Positions 26,493-39,200 of a DNA stretch of 64,000 nt are shown one piece after another. Made by a program: the position numbers and the translations under genes. The stretch covers positions 72,021,829-72,085,828 of the forward strand of contig OW028573.1 in NCBI GenBank assembly GCA_932294295.1. Reading direction: 5' to 3'. This DNA comes from Alitta virens (lineage: Eukaryota > Annelida > Polychaeta > Phyllodocida > Nereididae). Every line of letters starts with the position of its first letter. Position 1 is the first letter of the stretch. Below the pieces are notes generated by a model that searched no databases, was not told the DNA's origin, and worked only from the letters and a program-made list of their open reading frames with translations.

Positions 26493-27871
26493 AAAGGACG
26501 TTGGAATGTAAAAAATGCTGGTTATTTATATTTAATAGAAAAGATACGTGGAAGTGAACCATATTCCACTTAAGTATAGGTACACTTTTTGGTCCGACTG
26601 TAATTCCTGACAGTGAAATTTAGTGAGATAATTATAATAGTGCCCGTAGCATCATCAATTTACAATTTAACTAGTAATAAATAAACTCTTCTGTGAGATC
26701 CATCCATCTCACAATTGCAAGTTCAGAGTAGTTTAATAATTTCACATTTCGATTTACAATTTTCAATAATTGAATCCAACATATCAATGCTAGCTGAAGC
26801 CTTTGTTGATGTATTTTATCTCCTCTAAGGAAAGTGTAATTATGTCTGGTCTGTAGCTAGGTCCACTTGGCTGCTCCGTGGACCATAGTGGAGTTATTCA
26901 AAGTCTTTCAGGAAAGGTTTCTGTTCTATTTTATTCTATTCCATTGCACTGGTTAATGGACATGTTTAACCAACTCATCTTTATGCTAATGCTCTTAGTA
27001 CACGTGTCGACATGATCATTTAGTCGTTTATATTCTTTACCTTTCCTCAGTCAGTTTTGTAAAGAGCACACGATACATAAGTCTCTTAATTCGTCATCAA
27101 TTTATTTACAATTCATATCTTGGGCAATCCCTGTGCTAAGTGTCCTGTGCCTTTGGTGACACATGTATGGCCTACAGCGATGAATGTCTACATTTCGGTG
27201 TAATGGAATCTTTTTTTTCTGTTGAAATTATACCATAATTCTAACCCCAGGGTAGATGAGAGTAAAAGGCTAGCCAAACGGAACGACGAAGTTCTTAGAA
27301 GATAAACAAACTGTAGAAATACACCGATCACCTATTTGTGTGTATAAAGTACCTCTCAGTGAATATAAAAAAAAAATTCATAAAGTTACTGAATTTTTAG
27401 TTTGTGTGTATAATATACTTTGCAATTTGATGCAAGCTATGGCTTTTTGAAACATTAGTAAAATTTGAGATTTGATTTATGAACTCCATGATACAAGTAT
27501 AGCTAAATATTTACAGTAGGATTTACTGTTGTTATTTCCTGTTATTCTATAAATATTTATTTATCGGGGGACTCGGGGGGAGAGGGAGCGACTCGTGTTG
27601 CTATTAATGAATATTAAGTGGCTTTTTAGCTTAAACATGTCTTTTATCATCCTCTATTCAAATGTTGCATCTCTGATAACTGTTTTAACCATGTAAATTG
27701 AGGTGCCAGAGGCCAATTTGATGCATTGGCGCGTGCTTGGGTGCAGACTGACCAATGGCCAGGGCCAAGTTCGAAGCACGTACCTCCTGACGCCGTGTCA
27801 TCAAAGGATCGTCAAAGTCTCCAGGCACCCCACTTTGTGTTCATGCACGGACCACTAAGTTTTAAACCACT
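26493..27871. other. Gene-free upstream region of G1
   Basis: I see no coding frame, repeat unit or RNA gene, apart from a short G-rich run at 27566-27590. Confidence 0.4.
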
Positions 27872-27880
27872 TATATAAAA
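27872..27880 (+). promoter_or_regulatory. TATA box of G1
   Basis: TATATAAAA lies 55 bases before the ATG at 27927, so transcription would start near 27905, leaving a 5' UTR of about 20 bases. Together with G2 and G4 it shows TATA-type promoters in this cluster. Confidence 0.7.
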
Positions 27881-27926
27881 GATGTTAGGACCCCTTCATT
27901 ATTCATTACTTGGTATTTGTCTCTTG

Positions 27927-28444
27927 ATGTTCAGTCTCATGATGTTCAGTCTCAGTCTCTCTCGCCGGAGTCTACTCTTGTTGGCTTCCATATCCCTGGC
28001 TGGTAAGTGAAATATACATATAGTCTGCTGTAGAAAGTCAAGGTCTCACATACATACTCTCATATAGAAAGACAGGTTCTCACCTTGTATTTCACGACAA
28101 TTACAATTGAGTCAGAAAGGAAAAGAATACATAAGTGCAAATTCACTTCCATCTGCGTACCGTATATTGCCTTATATGGAAGTAAGATAATGAGTTATTA
28201 ATACAAAATTTCAAATTAAAAAATTGAATTGAAAATACTTCTCTCATCATTGGTTTGGTGAATGTTAAACCATTGAGATCCATGGTTAAACCAATGAGAT
28301 CCATGGAAGTCATATTACTTTTACGTCTCTGCCATAATTATTGATTTTTTATATGCTTCTGGTTTCTACTACCAAATATAGATAATCAATCTTAACCTAG
28401 AGAGCCTCTACATAGCCCACTCAGGTGCTGATGAGGCGTTAAAC

Positions 28445-28535
<91 letters not shown>

Positions 28536-30919
28536 TCTGCCATAGAATTTAGTGCATTGTATCTGAATTTGTGCTCTACCATGGATCATGTTTATATAAA
28601 ATGAGAATGAATTGTCTATTATGTGGTTTGGTTCTTTCAGCTGGAGCATGGAATACAGGAACAGGGGGAGGTAACAATGGAGGGTGGAATGCAGGCAATG
28701 GTGGTAATGGTGGTGGTAATGGAGGAAATGGAGGAAATGGTGGCTCTTGGTCCCCTGGCACGGGGACTCCCCCAGCCACCGTTGCACCTCCCCAGAATAC
28801 AAACCAGCCAATTCCATCAGTGGTGCCTGGAGGTGAGTTATTTTCGTTAAATTTTTAGAGATTATCGTATATAAGTAGAATTATCTGTATTCCTTTTAAT
28901 CTTGATAGTTATTCATTGTAATCACCTTTGAAAATAAGTAGATTGCCTGTGCTCATAAAACTTTATTAGGCACTCCCATGACTCACATAAAACTTACTTT
29001 GACAATTTAGAAAACAAATTACTTAGGAGAAAGTAGAACCAAACATTTGTCACTTCGCATGCTGCATACAGCTGAAACCTTTTTTAGTGACTTCCCATTT
29101 AACACCAGATGAGTGTGCACTATTTAGCCGAAGAGATAGCCTATCATAATGAACTCCTTCTCTATGCGCCACCTTGTGTGTTTGTCATGAATAGCTAAAC
29201 AATCTAGGAAACTTTAAGCTGCGTCACATTTAACTGACATCTAGCTTCTGCCATTTGTGTTTTCAGTTAAAAACTAATTAAAGCTTATAAATGAGATGTC
29301 GAAATGAAAACATGGGATGTCCTCTAAAGATTTCTGTAGGATTTTGCCAAGTTAACGTAGCACGTGTGGTAATTGAAGTGATCAACAGAACATCAGAAGC
29401 TCGACTTATGACAAAACTGCTAGCAAGCCCTGCCCTTTTGCAGTTACTGTTCTCATCCAAGCAAAATTGTAAATTTTGTCTTAGTTATTCCAGTTAGAGA
29501 GAAAAGTCAGGGGGTCTGAGAAATGAGGGAGGGAATCTTAAAATGTACCAGACATAAATATTTGTCTATGTTGACTGACAAGCTATTGTGGCCTTTCAGT
29601 GGTTGTAGGAAGGTTAGCCAAAGCAGCGAACATTTTGACAAGATTTTGACTCTAGCTAGAAAGAATTACCCCTGTAACGTTATGTTAGTTATTACTCATA
29701 ATGACTAATGATTAAAATGTTAAACAAATTTTTAGGTCAATTGTCTAAAGTGCTTGAAAAATCTGAGGAAATTCAGGTAATTTGTTTCTTCATGAAAAGC
29801 TGGCAATCCTTTGCATTTTGTTGCAGATGGTTGTGCCTTCGCTGGTCAGTTCTTACCTGTCCCTGGTGACCAGTGTACCTATTACGTGTGTGTAGTTGGG
29901 GGCCCATCGGACCCTTGGGCTGATGGCAGCAACAGGTACACCCTTGCTCGTCAAAGGGTTCCTTGTGCACCTGGATCTGGGGTCCCTGCTGGATACACCG
30001 GAGGAAATAGCAACCCTTGTGAAGCTCGCCCTGGAGCCTGCGTACCTCGTAAGTATTGTTGTATTTTGTTGTCTCAATGCCATTTGGCTGAAAGTTAGCT
30101 TCTGTGACCAGCTTCGAGAGGCTGACGAAATAAGAGTTTAGCTCGGAATGCACTCCATGTAAACTGTTTAGGTGGGGTAGTTTACTTGTCCCAGCATATA
30201 CACTAAGTTCAGCTCCTGAAGAGTTACTGGGATGGGAATAAAGCTAAAGACCTTCCTTGTAGCAGACCAGGGCCAAAGACCTTCCTTGTAGCAGACCAGG
30301 GCCAAAGACCTTCCTTGTAGCAGACCAGGGCCAAAGACCTTCCTTGTAGCAGACCAGGGCCAAAGACCTTCCTTGTAGCAGACCAGGGCCAAAGACCACA
30401 ACACCACTAAGAGCACCTGTGTCTGTGTAGTCACGAATTAGATCAGTAAAATAATTGTTGGTGGATGTCAGCAGAGAAAGCAAAGCAAGCCAAAAAATAA
30501 CGATTTAGAGAGGAAGTAAGACAAACAATGTCGTTACCACATGGTAATTTGTGTATGCCTAAATATGTTCCACTCAGTTCTCGTCTCATACTCAAAAGGA
30601 ACAGAGTGAACTTCGATTGATGCTAATAATGTCTATTCCACAGTATGTCTAACATTTTATACCACTCATTTCAGCAAAACCAACCGCGGGACCAGGAGGA
30701 TCAACCCCGGGCCCTACAAATGGAGGTTCCTGGTCATGGGCCACTCAAGGACCCTCATGGCAAGCACCCCCAAAACAGTATGTTGTCAAGGTCGCCCCTC
30801 CGAGAGCAGCCAGAAGCCCAAGTGGACCACAATATTCTCAGCAAGAATTACTTCAGGCCTGGGGTAACATGCAGTCTTCAATGAAACAGTTGTTTTCACA
30901 GTTAGGCAAAAAGAAGTAG
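27927..30919 (+). CDS. G1: secreted Gly-rich protein with CBM14-like cysteine domain
   Basis: Four exons join in frame: 27927-28002, 28641-28832, 29827-30048 and 30675-30919 (TAG), giving 244 residues. Exon 1 is a signal peptide (LLLLASISLA), with a second in-frame ATG pair at 27939. Exon 2 is a Gly/Asn-rich stretch followed by Pro/Thr. Exon 3 is a six-cysteine module (DGCAFAGQFLPV...QCTYYVC...PCAPG...PCEARPGAC) with the aromatic C-x-YY-x-C centre of peritrophin-A/CBM14 chitin-binding domains, but with longer loops than usual. Exon 4 is Gly/Pro/Gln-rich with a basic C-terminus ending in KKK. All three introns are phase 1. Poly(A) signal at 31597. An extracellular chitin-matrix role is inferred. 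Confidence 0.85.
28337..28530 (+). mobile_element. Retroposon with (AC)n tail in G1 intron 1
   Basis: A 194-bp insert ends in CTGATGAGGCGTTAAACA, AATAAC and about 80 bases of AC repeat. It is bounded by a perfect 14-bp duplication ACGTCTCTGCCATA (28323-28336 and 28531-28544). Its 3' end matches the 40-bp insert at 12764. The 5' part is not tRNA-like, so it may be a truncated LINE or a second SINE family. Confidence 0.88.
30246..30390. repeat. 29-bp minisatellite, five units, G1 intron 3
   Basis: Five near-identical head-to-tail units start AAAGACCTTCCTTGTAGCAG, with no spacers. The minus-strand open frames through it are a by-product of its lack of stops. Confidence 0.97.
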
Positions 30920-31602
30920 ATGAGTCTTGCTCCTTAATTGCTCCTTATAATTGCTCCTTGCTTTGAGGTTAAAGGGAATATTTGGTAAATAGCTGAAGAT
31001 CAGTTTTGTTGGAAATGTGCAATGAGAAATTACTACAATGGAATATATATCAGTAGATAAGACACATACAAAGCAAAGTATAACATAGGTTGTTGTATAT
31101 TAAGAATCTCCACCATATTAAAGGGTTAGGATTTTGGTGGCTCGTAAATTTTAGGAAATTAACTACGTAAATTATGACATTTAACGCGGAGCCTATAGCT
31201 TGTAAATACTACTAAATGGATTACTTATTCAGTTTGATTCTGTTATAATGCATACTGCACAATTGGCCTAACTAGCGGCATAACATGTAGAGAACCTTCC
31301 TAATTAATTGTTTTAACTTACGCCAAGAACGCTAGGGGAGAGTGTGAACAGTGGAACCAAAAACTATGCAACCATTGACTGATAAATTTAAAGTAGTACG
31401 TAGCCATTCAAGCTCATGGGTGTGGCTGGGTATTTATTCACCATTTTTGTTAAAAAGATTGTCAGTAGCTAGGTTTTTTGTTTTTTTTAATCATCTTTAT
31501 TTCTATTTGTTCAAAAGGGTTAAATTTTGTCTCGTCAATGCTGAGATTTGCATGAAAATTATTGTATATTGTGATTGACATTGTGCTTGATTTATAAATA
31601 AA

Positions 31603-32939
31603 ATTATGTTACATAATGTGTGCTATCCCTTTATTCATTACTGTCATTAACTCATGCAGGTTATGATAGGGCAATAACTGTTAAAAGTGTAAATGATACT
31701 CTCCAGCAAAGGATGCCTGTTGCATATCCACTTAATTTTCTTGGGGCCCTTGAAAGGTCTGGGCCTGCTTATGGCAGTGGTATAGCAACACTGGGTGAAT
31801 ACCCAATACCAGTGGCCAACACTCTGTGCAATGCACTCCAGTTATAATATGCTTGTCCAACTATCTCAAACCTGGCACAGACATGAATGATGCTACCAGT
31901 TAACATGTCATTGACAATTTGTCATTATCCACTCACCCATTTGCTGGAGATGGTTCCATCCTATGAGAAGTACAATGCACTGATAGATATTATTATATTA
32001 TTATATACAGTACAATGGAGCAAGGAGACACCCCAATGACAAAGGCTCTCAGCGCTGACATACTGATAAATTGTGACACTGGTGGTTTCCTGTGGTACTA
32101 GATGGAACTGTGCCACATTAAACAAAACAATACACGTTTCTGTGTATGGAAAAATATAAAAGCTGAGAAACTTAAACCATTATACTGGAAATGTTGCATC
32201 TTTCATTACCCAAAGATTGTAGTAAATTATTTTTCAGGAAGGGTATCCTAACTGTGGTTTAATATGGGCAAAAGACAGAAATGTGACACTGAGAATTTAC
32301 AAGGTCAATTAGAGAGAGAATTGAATGTTGTATATTAAGAATGTACACGCGCTATAGAAGGCCATTCTGGGTTGAGACCAAAGTTTTCTTAAAAACTCTT
32401 TAATTTTAGCAGGGTCATGTGTAGTGACATTGTACAGATGGGGAAGGAATTCTACTGCTAGATATTAGAAAAAGGACTTAACAGTAAGATGTTTTTCAAT
32501 TGAGACTGTCGCAGTTGTGAAAGGTCAAAAGTGACTTCGTCTAAAAACCAATTTGCAAGATGTATCAACCAATATATGTACACCTGTACTTGAAAATATG
32601 CTGCAGGTTTAAATTACAGATCAGTCGGAAGGAAATACAAAGAAATACCAACAAAATTGTTTACGAGCCTTTCAACTACAAAGCATGTTGAACAGTGAGA
32701 GTAAATATGTTTAAATATCCTTAGGATGCACAGAATGTCCAATATGCCCTGTTGTGATTAATATTATGCAACTAGTGGTCACTGGACAGGTGATGTAATG
32801 ACCAGAAGATGCGAGGTTTGAACGTCAGCTGCTGAGACAGGCAGGTGCTTGGCCACAGATGCTATGGCTGGGCTCAGCTGAATCATTTTTACAACAGGTG
32901 CATTAACATGTCTTTGTGTAAAAAACATGCCACACCTTC
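31603..32939. other. G1-G2 intergenic region
   Basis: A 75-codon open frame at 31620-31847 (LNFLGALERSGPAYGSG) looks non-random, but I cannot name it. A weak LINE-like stretch (minus strand, about 32340-32500) was not convincing. Nothing else seen. Confidence 0.4.
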
Positions 32940-32949
32940 ATATAAATAA
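32940..32949 (+). promoter_or_regulatory. TATA box of G2
   Basis: ATATAAATAA predicts a start near 32971, about 95 bases before the G2 ATG. A two-codon upstream frame (ATGATGTGA) lies in that leader. Confidence 0.65.
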
Positions 32950-33064
32950 GTCGAGACGAGTAGATTGATTCATTGAGTTAATTAACAGTGTAACAAACAC
33001 TTCAGCTGGTTTCAGGTGTGGATGATGTGAAACTGTTGACTTGGATTGACATATAGAGTAACTC

Positions 33065-34244
33065 ATGCCAGGCGACATGGCACGAAAAATACTAGTTTAT
33101 GCACTTGTTTATGCACTTGTTATCATACTTTTGGGATCAACTGTATCCACTGCTCCCACAACTCCTGAAACGCAGAAAGATCCCTCGAAAGAATCGAAGC
33201 ACAGCAAACCAATGGATGTCGTCCATTCTTCTTTCGGTGAAGCCCTCAACGACTTGTTCAAGAGATTTGAGATTCAAGATGACGGTCCATATCAGCTGAA
33301 TTCTAGACCGTACACTCCGATGACAATTCGGAAGAAAACTCCAGGTCCTCCAAAAGTTCCAGTTTTCCCCTACCACTACCAGGGCTACCCGTATGACTAC
33401 ACAGGCCGCAGGGAAGAAAGGCTTCGTAGTCATCAGCAGAAAGGCCACCCGCCTGTCAGTGTGGAACCGTATGGACTGCTTGGTAAGTCATGTATATGTA
33501 CATGTATTAGAATGCTATTCATGATGACATTGTATTCCATTGTGATTATTTATTTAGTAATGCAAATGCAGTTATATAATATGCTTATTGACTTCGTTAA
33601 ACAAAGAATTAACAGCAACCAAATGTGTCGTTCAGACACTTTTTTTTCAACAATTGTTACCGTAGCTGCAGATTTTGTCTAAATTACATTGGTTTACTCC
33701 CACCACAACTTGTAGGCTTTGAGAGTTGACCCACACCTATAATGTATCCTATAATATGCATGTATGTGTATTTTTCTTCTCATATGGGAGTATATAAATA
33801 AACTTTTTTGATTCTTGATCTAGTCCATAATACTACATGTAAAATGGTCAGCAGATCAATATAAGTTTGAGTTTAATCTTCAGAACAAACTTCAATTGGC
33901 TATACAACTGGCTGATTTAGTAGCTTTGGTACATGTATTTCATATTACTACTACTACTACTATCCATTCCTGTACTAATGCCTCCATCATTTTTTCCAGA
34001 GAGATTCCGCTGCATAGAAAACGGTCTTTACTACAGAGATGAAACGAGCTTCTACAGCTGTGCTTCTGGTCATTTCAACGTTCTGAACTGTGCGCCAGGA
34101 ACGAGAAACAAGCCCAGACGTGTGTATGAGAAGAAGGAGTACACTGAAAGTGGAGAACTGATCAAGGTCGACTTCTGTTCTGTCAATTTAGTTGCTTTAG
34201 TGCCAAATCATCCCGATCTCCATTCTGACTATCCTTATTACTGA
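33065..34244 (+). CDS. G2: secreted protein with short CBM14-like cysteine domain
   Basis: Two exons, 33065-33482 and 34000-34244 (TGA), give 220 residues and join in phase 1. A start at the second ATG (33077) is equally possible. Residues 1-30 form a signal peptide (YALVYALVIILLGSTVS, with a 12-bp duplication coding YALV twice). A basic, Pro/Tyr-rich linker follows (TPGPPKVPVFPYHYQGYPYD, residues about 92-115). Exon 2 has RFRCIENGLYYRDETSFYSC, then LNCAPG and a final DFC. That is the spacing of the first Cys, the aromatic-Cys centre and later Cys of a CBM14 domain, but with only four cysteines. Poly(A) signal at 34391. It probably binds chitin or matrix; that role is inferred. Confidence 0.78.
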
Positions 34245-34754
34245 ACTTGACGTTATGATTGTAAACTTCCATTTGTGCATGTCGCTTTTTACACTAGAGG
34301 GCAGGCCTCCATAATATTGTTTGCAGCGCCATCTGTTCCATAAGCATTATTCGTCTGTGCCAAAATCTGATGTATTATATTGATAATGAAAATAAAGTAT
34401 TTGCTGAATACTAATAAACGATGGTTTTCGTTTCTTTGCCAGTCTATCGATTCTCCTGAGTTTTAGACAACTAGACTATCGGAATGTATGCCTGAATAGG
34501 ACCTACATAGTATTCTCGAATATTTCTTTTTAATCCTTGCTATTAAAAACATATACTAGTTGGGAGAGACTATACTGTTGCAACATATCAGGTGACAGTT
34601 AATACCTGTAAGACACAAGTGGGCTTTGGCATACTGTTTTGATGATTTGTGAGAGCCTGCAGTATATCTCTGCGGATGACACCAATAGCTGAAGTATACA
34701 TGGTATTCACTTCTTTTGTGAAATGGGGCATGAGGCATACTACCTTTTAATAAT

Positions 34755-35019
34755 TACAGTTAGTTTTATTAAAAACGGCCTGTCAAATTAAACCTAGATA
34801 ACTTCTGCTGTAAGATGCTACCTGCCACTAAATGTCTGGCTACAGCTGGCTACTCAAAGCCGGATATTAAAGTATATATATTTGAGATGTTTAAGATAAA
34901 TTTCTTACATTTACCAAGGTTTATATTTTTCAGTGGTGGTGGGTGTTAGTTATAGCTACAGCCAGAAATAGGTTGCTACAGCTGTCTAGAGTCGACCGTA
35001 TTTTATGAAACTAACTGTA
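34755..35019 (-). mobile_element. TIR element family A, copy 1 (inverted, internally deleted)
   Basis: It starts TACAGTTAGTTTTATTAAAA and ends TATGAAACTAACTGTA. The interior matches copies 2 and 3 in reverse complement (for example GCCTGTCAAATTAAACC). Flanks are consistent with a TA target. Confidence 0.88.
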
Positions 35020-36160
35020 ATTGAAGATGTTATTGTAAACACTGTGTGAATGACAACTTAATAACTCATTATTTAAAAGGTGGCCCGAGTGATAAAAGAG
35101 TTAAGTTGCATATCATATTAAACCATATGAATAATTTTCACGAAATTATGATGATAAATATCAATTCGCTACTTGTAAATCCATCGAGCTGTGTTGACCA
35201 CAGTAAACCGTACATAGAAATGAACAAGTGGTCAGTTTTAACTGCAATGACCAATAGATCTTTACAGGAAGAAGTGTTTGTGGCTGCAGGCTCAGTTTAA
35301 ATGGACATATGGACGGCTGCAGGCTAATGAATATAAATAATTAGACAGCCCCAGGGCCAGCAAGTTCAACAGCCATAACTGGATCCCAAATGATAAGTCA
35401 TGAACTCTGGCGTTTATCCTTACATTTTTTATAATATATATATGGTTATATTTTTTTAAACATACCCTTGTAAGGCTATGACGAACTGACCAGTGGTCAT
35501 TCTCAACGTCCATTCATTCGACACTCCTTGTGTCCTGTCAATCGGTATTTGCTGGGTGCTGTTTTGTTTATTTATGTGTACACAGGCGATTGGCCTTGGA
35601 GCTATGATTTTGCTAAACCGCAAGACGGTTATTAGCCATACTTTTTGGACAGCAAATCCTGACCTGAGTTGTTCATTCAAGAATGACTGCAATGCAAACC
35701 GATTGACATTATTTTGGTAACAATTAGAAGAAGAATTGTTTGATTGTACCAGCTTTTGCCTTTCTGGCCTCATTTTGAACAGAAGCGGCATCGCACAAGA
35801 AACAAAAAGAAGAAGAAAAAAAATATGGCATTGATATGGAGTTCTTTTTGCAAAATGGTAAAAATACAATGACATTTGATTAAACTGAATGAGAGACTTT
35901 ATGATACCGGAAATCTGTTGACGTTTTCATGCAAAAAATCGAGTGATATTCAAATTTTGTCCATAAATGAAAGTTGCAAGTACAATAGTACCTATAAAAC
36001 TGTTTTAGTGCTAAATGGAATACAGTAAAGCTGCCAAGCAGCATGCTATGCTGACATTGTACATGGTGACGTCGCGCATGCCACAACAATGAATTGAGCA
36101 GCGGACAAAAGCCTGGGGCTAGAGAATTCCTACGTCAGCGCATCCTCGTAAAGAGAAGTA
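35020..36160. other. G2-G3 intergenic region
   Basis: A 139-codon minus-strand frame (35875-35456) is open. Its composition looks partly coding, but it matches no family I know and has no splice or promoter context. Confidence 0.35.
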
Positions 36161-36273
36161 TAGCTCATCCGGCGGACGGCCACTTATCTGCCTGGGGGAG
36201 GACAGTACACTAACACTGGAGGCAGCGGACAATCCCCTAGAACACCAGAGGCAAGGATTACTCCAGAAACACA

Positions 36274-39200
36274 ATGAGGACAGGTCGGTTTTTCTTCAGT
36301 CTCGTGCTGATCGTCTTAGCAGCGTCTTTACCGTCGTCGTCCTCGGCCCTGGACCCCAAGACGTCGGGGGCGGCAGAGGTCGGCCTAGAGGACACGGCGG
36401 GCAACCAAGGCGTCCCACGAGACTCCCCTGCCTCCCCCGACGCCATTGACACCGATTCGGCACCTCCTAAGGATAAGCAATCGTTTTCCTGGTTTCACTT
36501 CCTCAACAGTCTGGGCAGCCAGAATCCTTTCTTGAACCCAACAGCAGGTATGTAACGTTTTGTGATTTATAGGCCTATTCTAAGTTCCCCAAATATTGTC
36601 TGGGATTTTGAATCACTAATATAGTTGTCAGACATATGGGGCTTACTGTTTTTATTAAGGTCTTGATTTACTCGTTATTCATATATTTCGTGAAGTCCAC
36701 TTGAACTGGCACCTGAACTAACTTATATTCCAAACAAAACCAGTCCGTGGTTCGTCTCGATCTACCTGCTGCATGACCTCACGATCTGAAGTCAGTGCCA
36801 CAATGAATAACGCATAAAAAGGTCACTCACAATGGGACAGTGACAAAAAGGTCATTAACATGTGCAAAATAGCTCATTTTTTCGAAGTGTACCATTTTTT
36901 TGCATAAAATGCAAATGCTGAAAAGAGCCATATATATGTAATACAGATAACATTCTGATGTTCTTTTTCCTACATCCAATGATAAATGTTACCTATATGT
37001 GCTTACACTAGTGTAGTCAGTCTCTACAGGTAACATTTGCTAATTGGAGGTAGGAGAAAGAACCTCAGAATGTCAGAACTTTACGAGGTGAGAAAATTAA
37101 TGCCCATGCATATATCTATCTAGCTTCATGATGTCAGAGAGATAGATTGTGACTTCTTCGGGATTGGTATGTTTTAATATAAAGGACAAATGCTATATTC
37201 AACATTTTGGAGAAGTTACAATGCAATATCGTTTAGGTCGTCTTGACATCTCCCTGATTGTGAAGATGCAGGTTTTACATTTGCACTTTCTACTGTAATC
37301 ATTGAGTGCTGTCACCCAGTGACCTAATTATGGACAGTTCAAAACAAAATGATTGGTTAATCTATGTAGTTCATAGGCTGAGTATAGACTTAAGAATCTC
37401 TTCTCTTAAAAGTACAAGAGAAATGGATTCATATTCACAGTTAAGGCAATTTTTCTGAATTGCCTGCTTGTCAGAGCAAGAATTGCGTAACCTCACCTCA
37501 GGAACATCTAATTAATCTGTAATTTCATTGTTAGACCTTTACTTCCATAAGCCAGCCTATAGACTATAAGAGAAATTAATTAATTAACTTCAGATGAGTA
37601 AACGAGCAAAACTGGTACACATTATTAGGTCGCTGGGGCTGTGAGGTGACGACACGCAGTGCAATGATTGCCCTAACACTTAAAATTAAGTAGTATAGTC
37701 TATATGATGTATTAAAATGATTACAACAGGCTGTGGTTTACACCTATGGGCATGGACCAATTTTTACGACTAATTTTTTTTTTTCTGTTTAGCTAATTGT
37801 TGGTAGCACGTTGTCCCCATTGCAGACAGGTCTGCTCAAATTTATGACACCGAATGAAAAAGTCTACCATGAAAACTGGGCGTGCATGTTTCATTGACCC
37901 AGCGACATTTGACATCAAAACAGGACAATTCCAGTCACCCATAAAAAGCCACCAATTAACCAATACCATACTTGTATATAATACAATATATTCTCCAGAG
38001 TATGGCTTGCAATTAGCTAATTGGCTTAGTTGTCATTTAATAGTATACATAGTGTGATGATACTTGAATCCTCAATCTGCCTCTCGTCTAGAGAAAGATA
38101 GGAGAAGCTGAACAGTTAGATGCATACCATACTATACATCCTACGTACGTAGGACATATATAGTCAGCCTAATTGCATAATCTTACCTGCACCCCAGTCG
38201 TGCTTATTATATGTATTACCTAGTGGTCTAGCTAAGTCTAGCTTGTAAAATACTGAACGTTTATTTTGATGAGTACTGTGTGTTTTGTCATATTCCCATC
38301 TCTGTCCACATTGTTCATCACACGAATCACCTGAGATGAGGTCACGGCCCTACTGCAGTCACATCCGCATGCATAACAAATCAACAGCCAAAACTAGCAT
38401 CATACTTGGCTGCTGAATTCATGGATGTTATAGTATAGCTTCATAAAACCGAATTGAAACGTTGATGTGTATTTCAATGCGGACGACATCAGCAGATAGT
38501 AATTAAACAGTCGTCAAAAGACCGCATTGTTTTTTAGGTAAACATTGTATTAAAAAAACCTGTGAAGCCTCTTTTACAACAAACCAAGTAGCTCCCAAGT
38601 TGCGTGACTCCAAAAGTTTTGTCACAACATTGTTCGGATGTATCTGATCTTGTGAGAAATTGATGTTTTTTTTGTAGTATGACTGCAAACATTCCATACT
38701 TCCGCTGACATCCTTCAGGTGTTCCCTAACCTTTATGTCGCTGCAGACTAATTAGCGGTGTAAATAACCTTCACAATGTTGCATGTCATTTCATCAAAAT
38801 TCTTTCATATATTGGTGCATTTGGTCTACACACAGTTACACAAAGAAAATTATAGTTGGCTCCACTGACCCTGAGCTTTTAGTTTTATACAAGGTATTGT
38901 GTACCTTCACTGCTAAAAAAAAATTGGTCTTCTTTACTTGACTATGATATTCAATTTCAGCGCGATACAGCAGCCTTGGCAAGCCAGAAAACATACCTGA
39001 CCAACTTGAAAATTTCGTAGCGCCACCTGACGCATTTTGCAGAGAGCAGACAGTGGCTGGCCTTAAATGTAAGTAAATCATCTATTGGAATAACTATAAT
39101 AAGTTTTAGCTTATAATGAGACAACTGTTGGATGTTACTATAGGAACTGTAACACATTTTCTAACACAGTGGACATTAGTTAAACATATTGCTGAATTTC

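Noticed and set aside
28392..28817. 141-codon minus-strand frame with a poly Val-Cys run
   Set aside because: It is the AC microsatellite of a retroposon plus the antisense of G1 exon 2.
30246..30390. Minus-strand open frames through the 29-bp repeat (30168-30483)
   Set aside because: They are open only because the repeat lacks stops; there is no start context, splice support or family.
32340..32600. Possible LINE C-terminal fragment on the minus strand
   Set aside because: Only vague resemblance to the post-RT domain; no diagnostic block could be read.
35456..35875. 139-codon minus-strand frame as a gene
   Set aside because: No signal, domain or splice evidence; listed only as part of a gene-free stretch.
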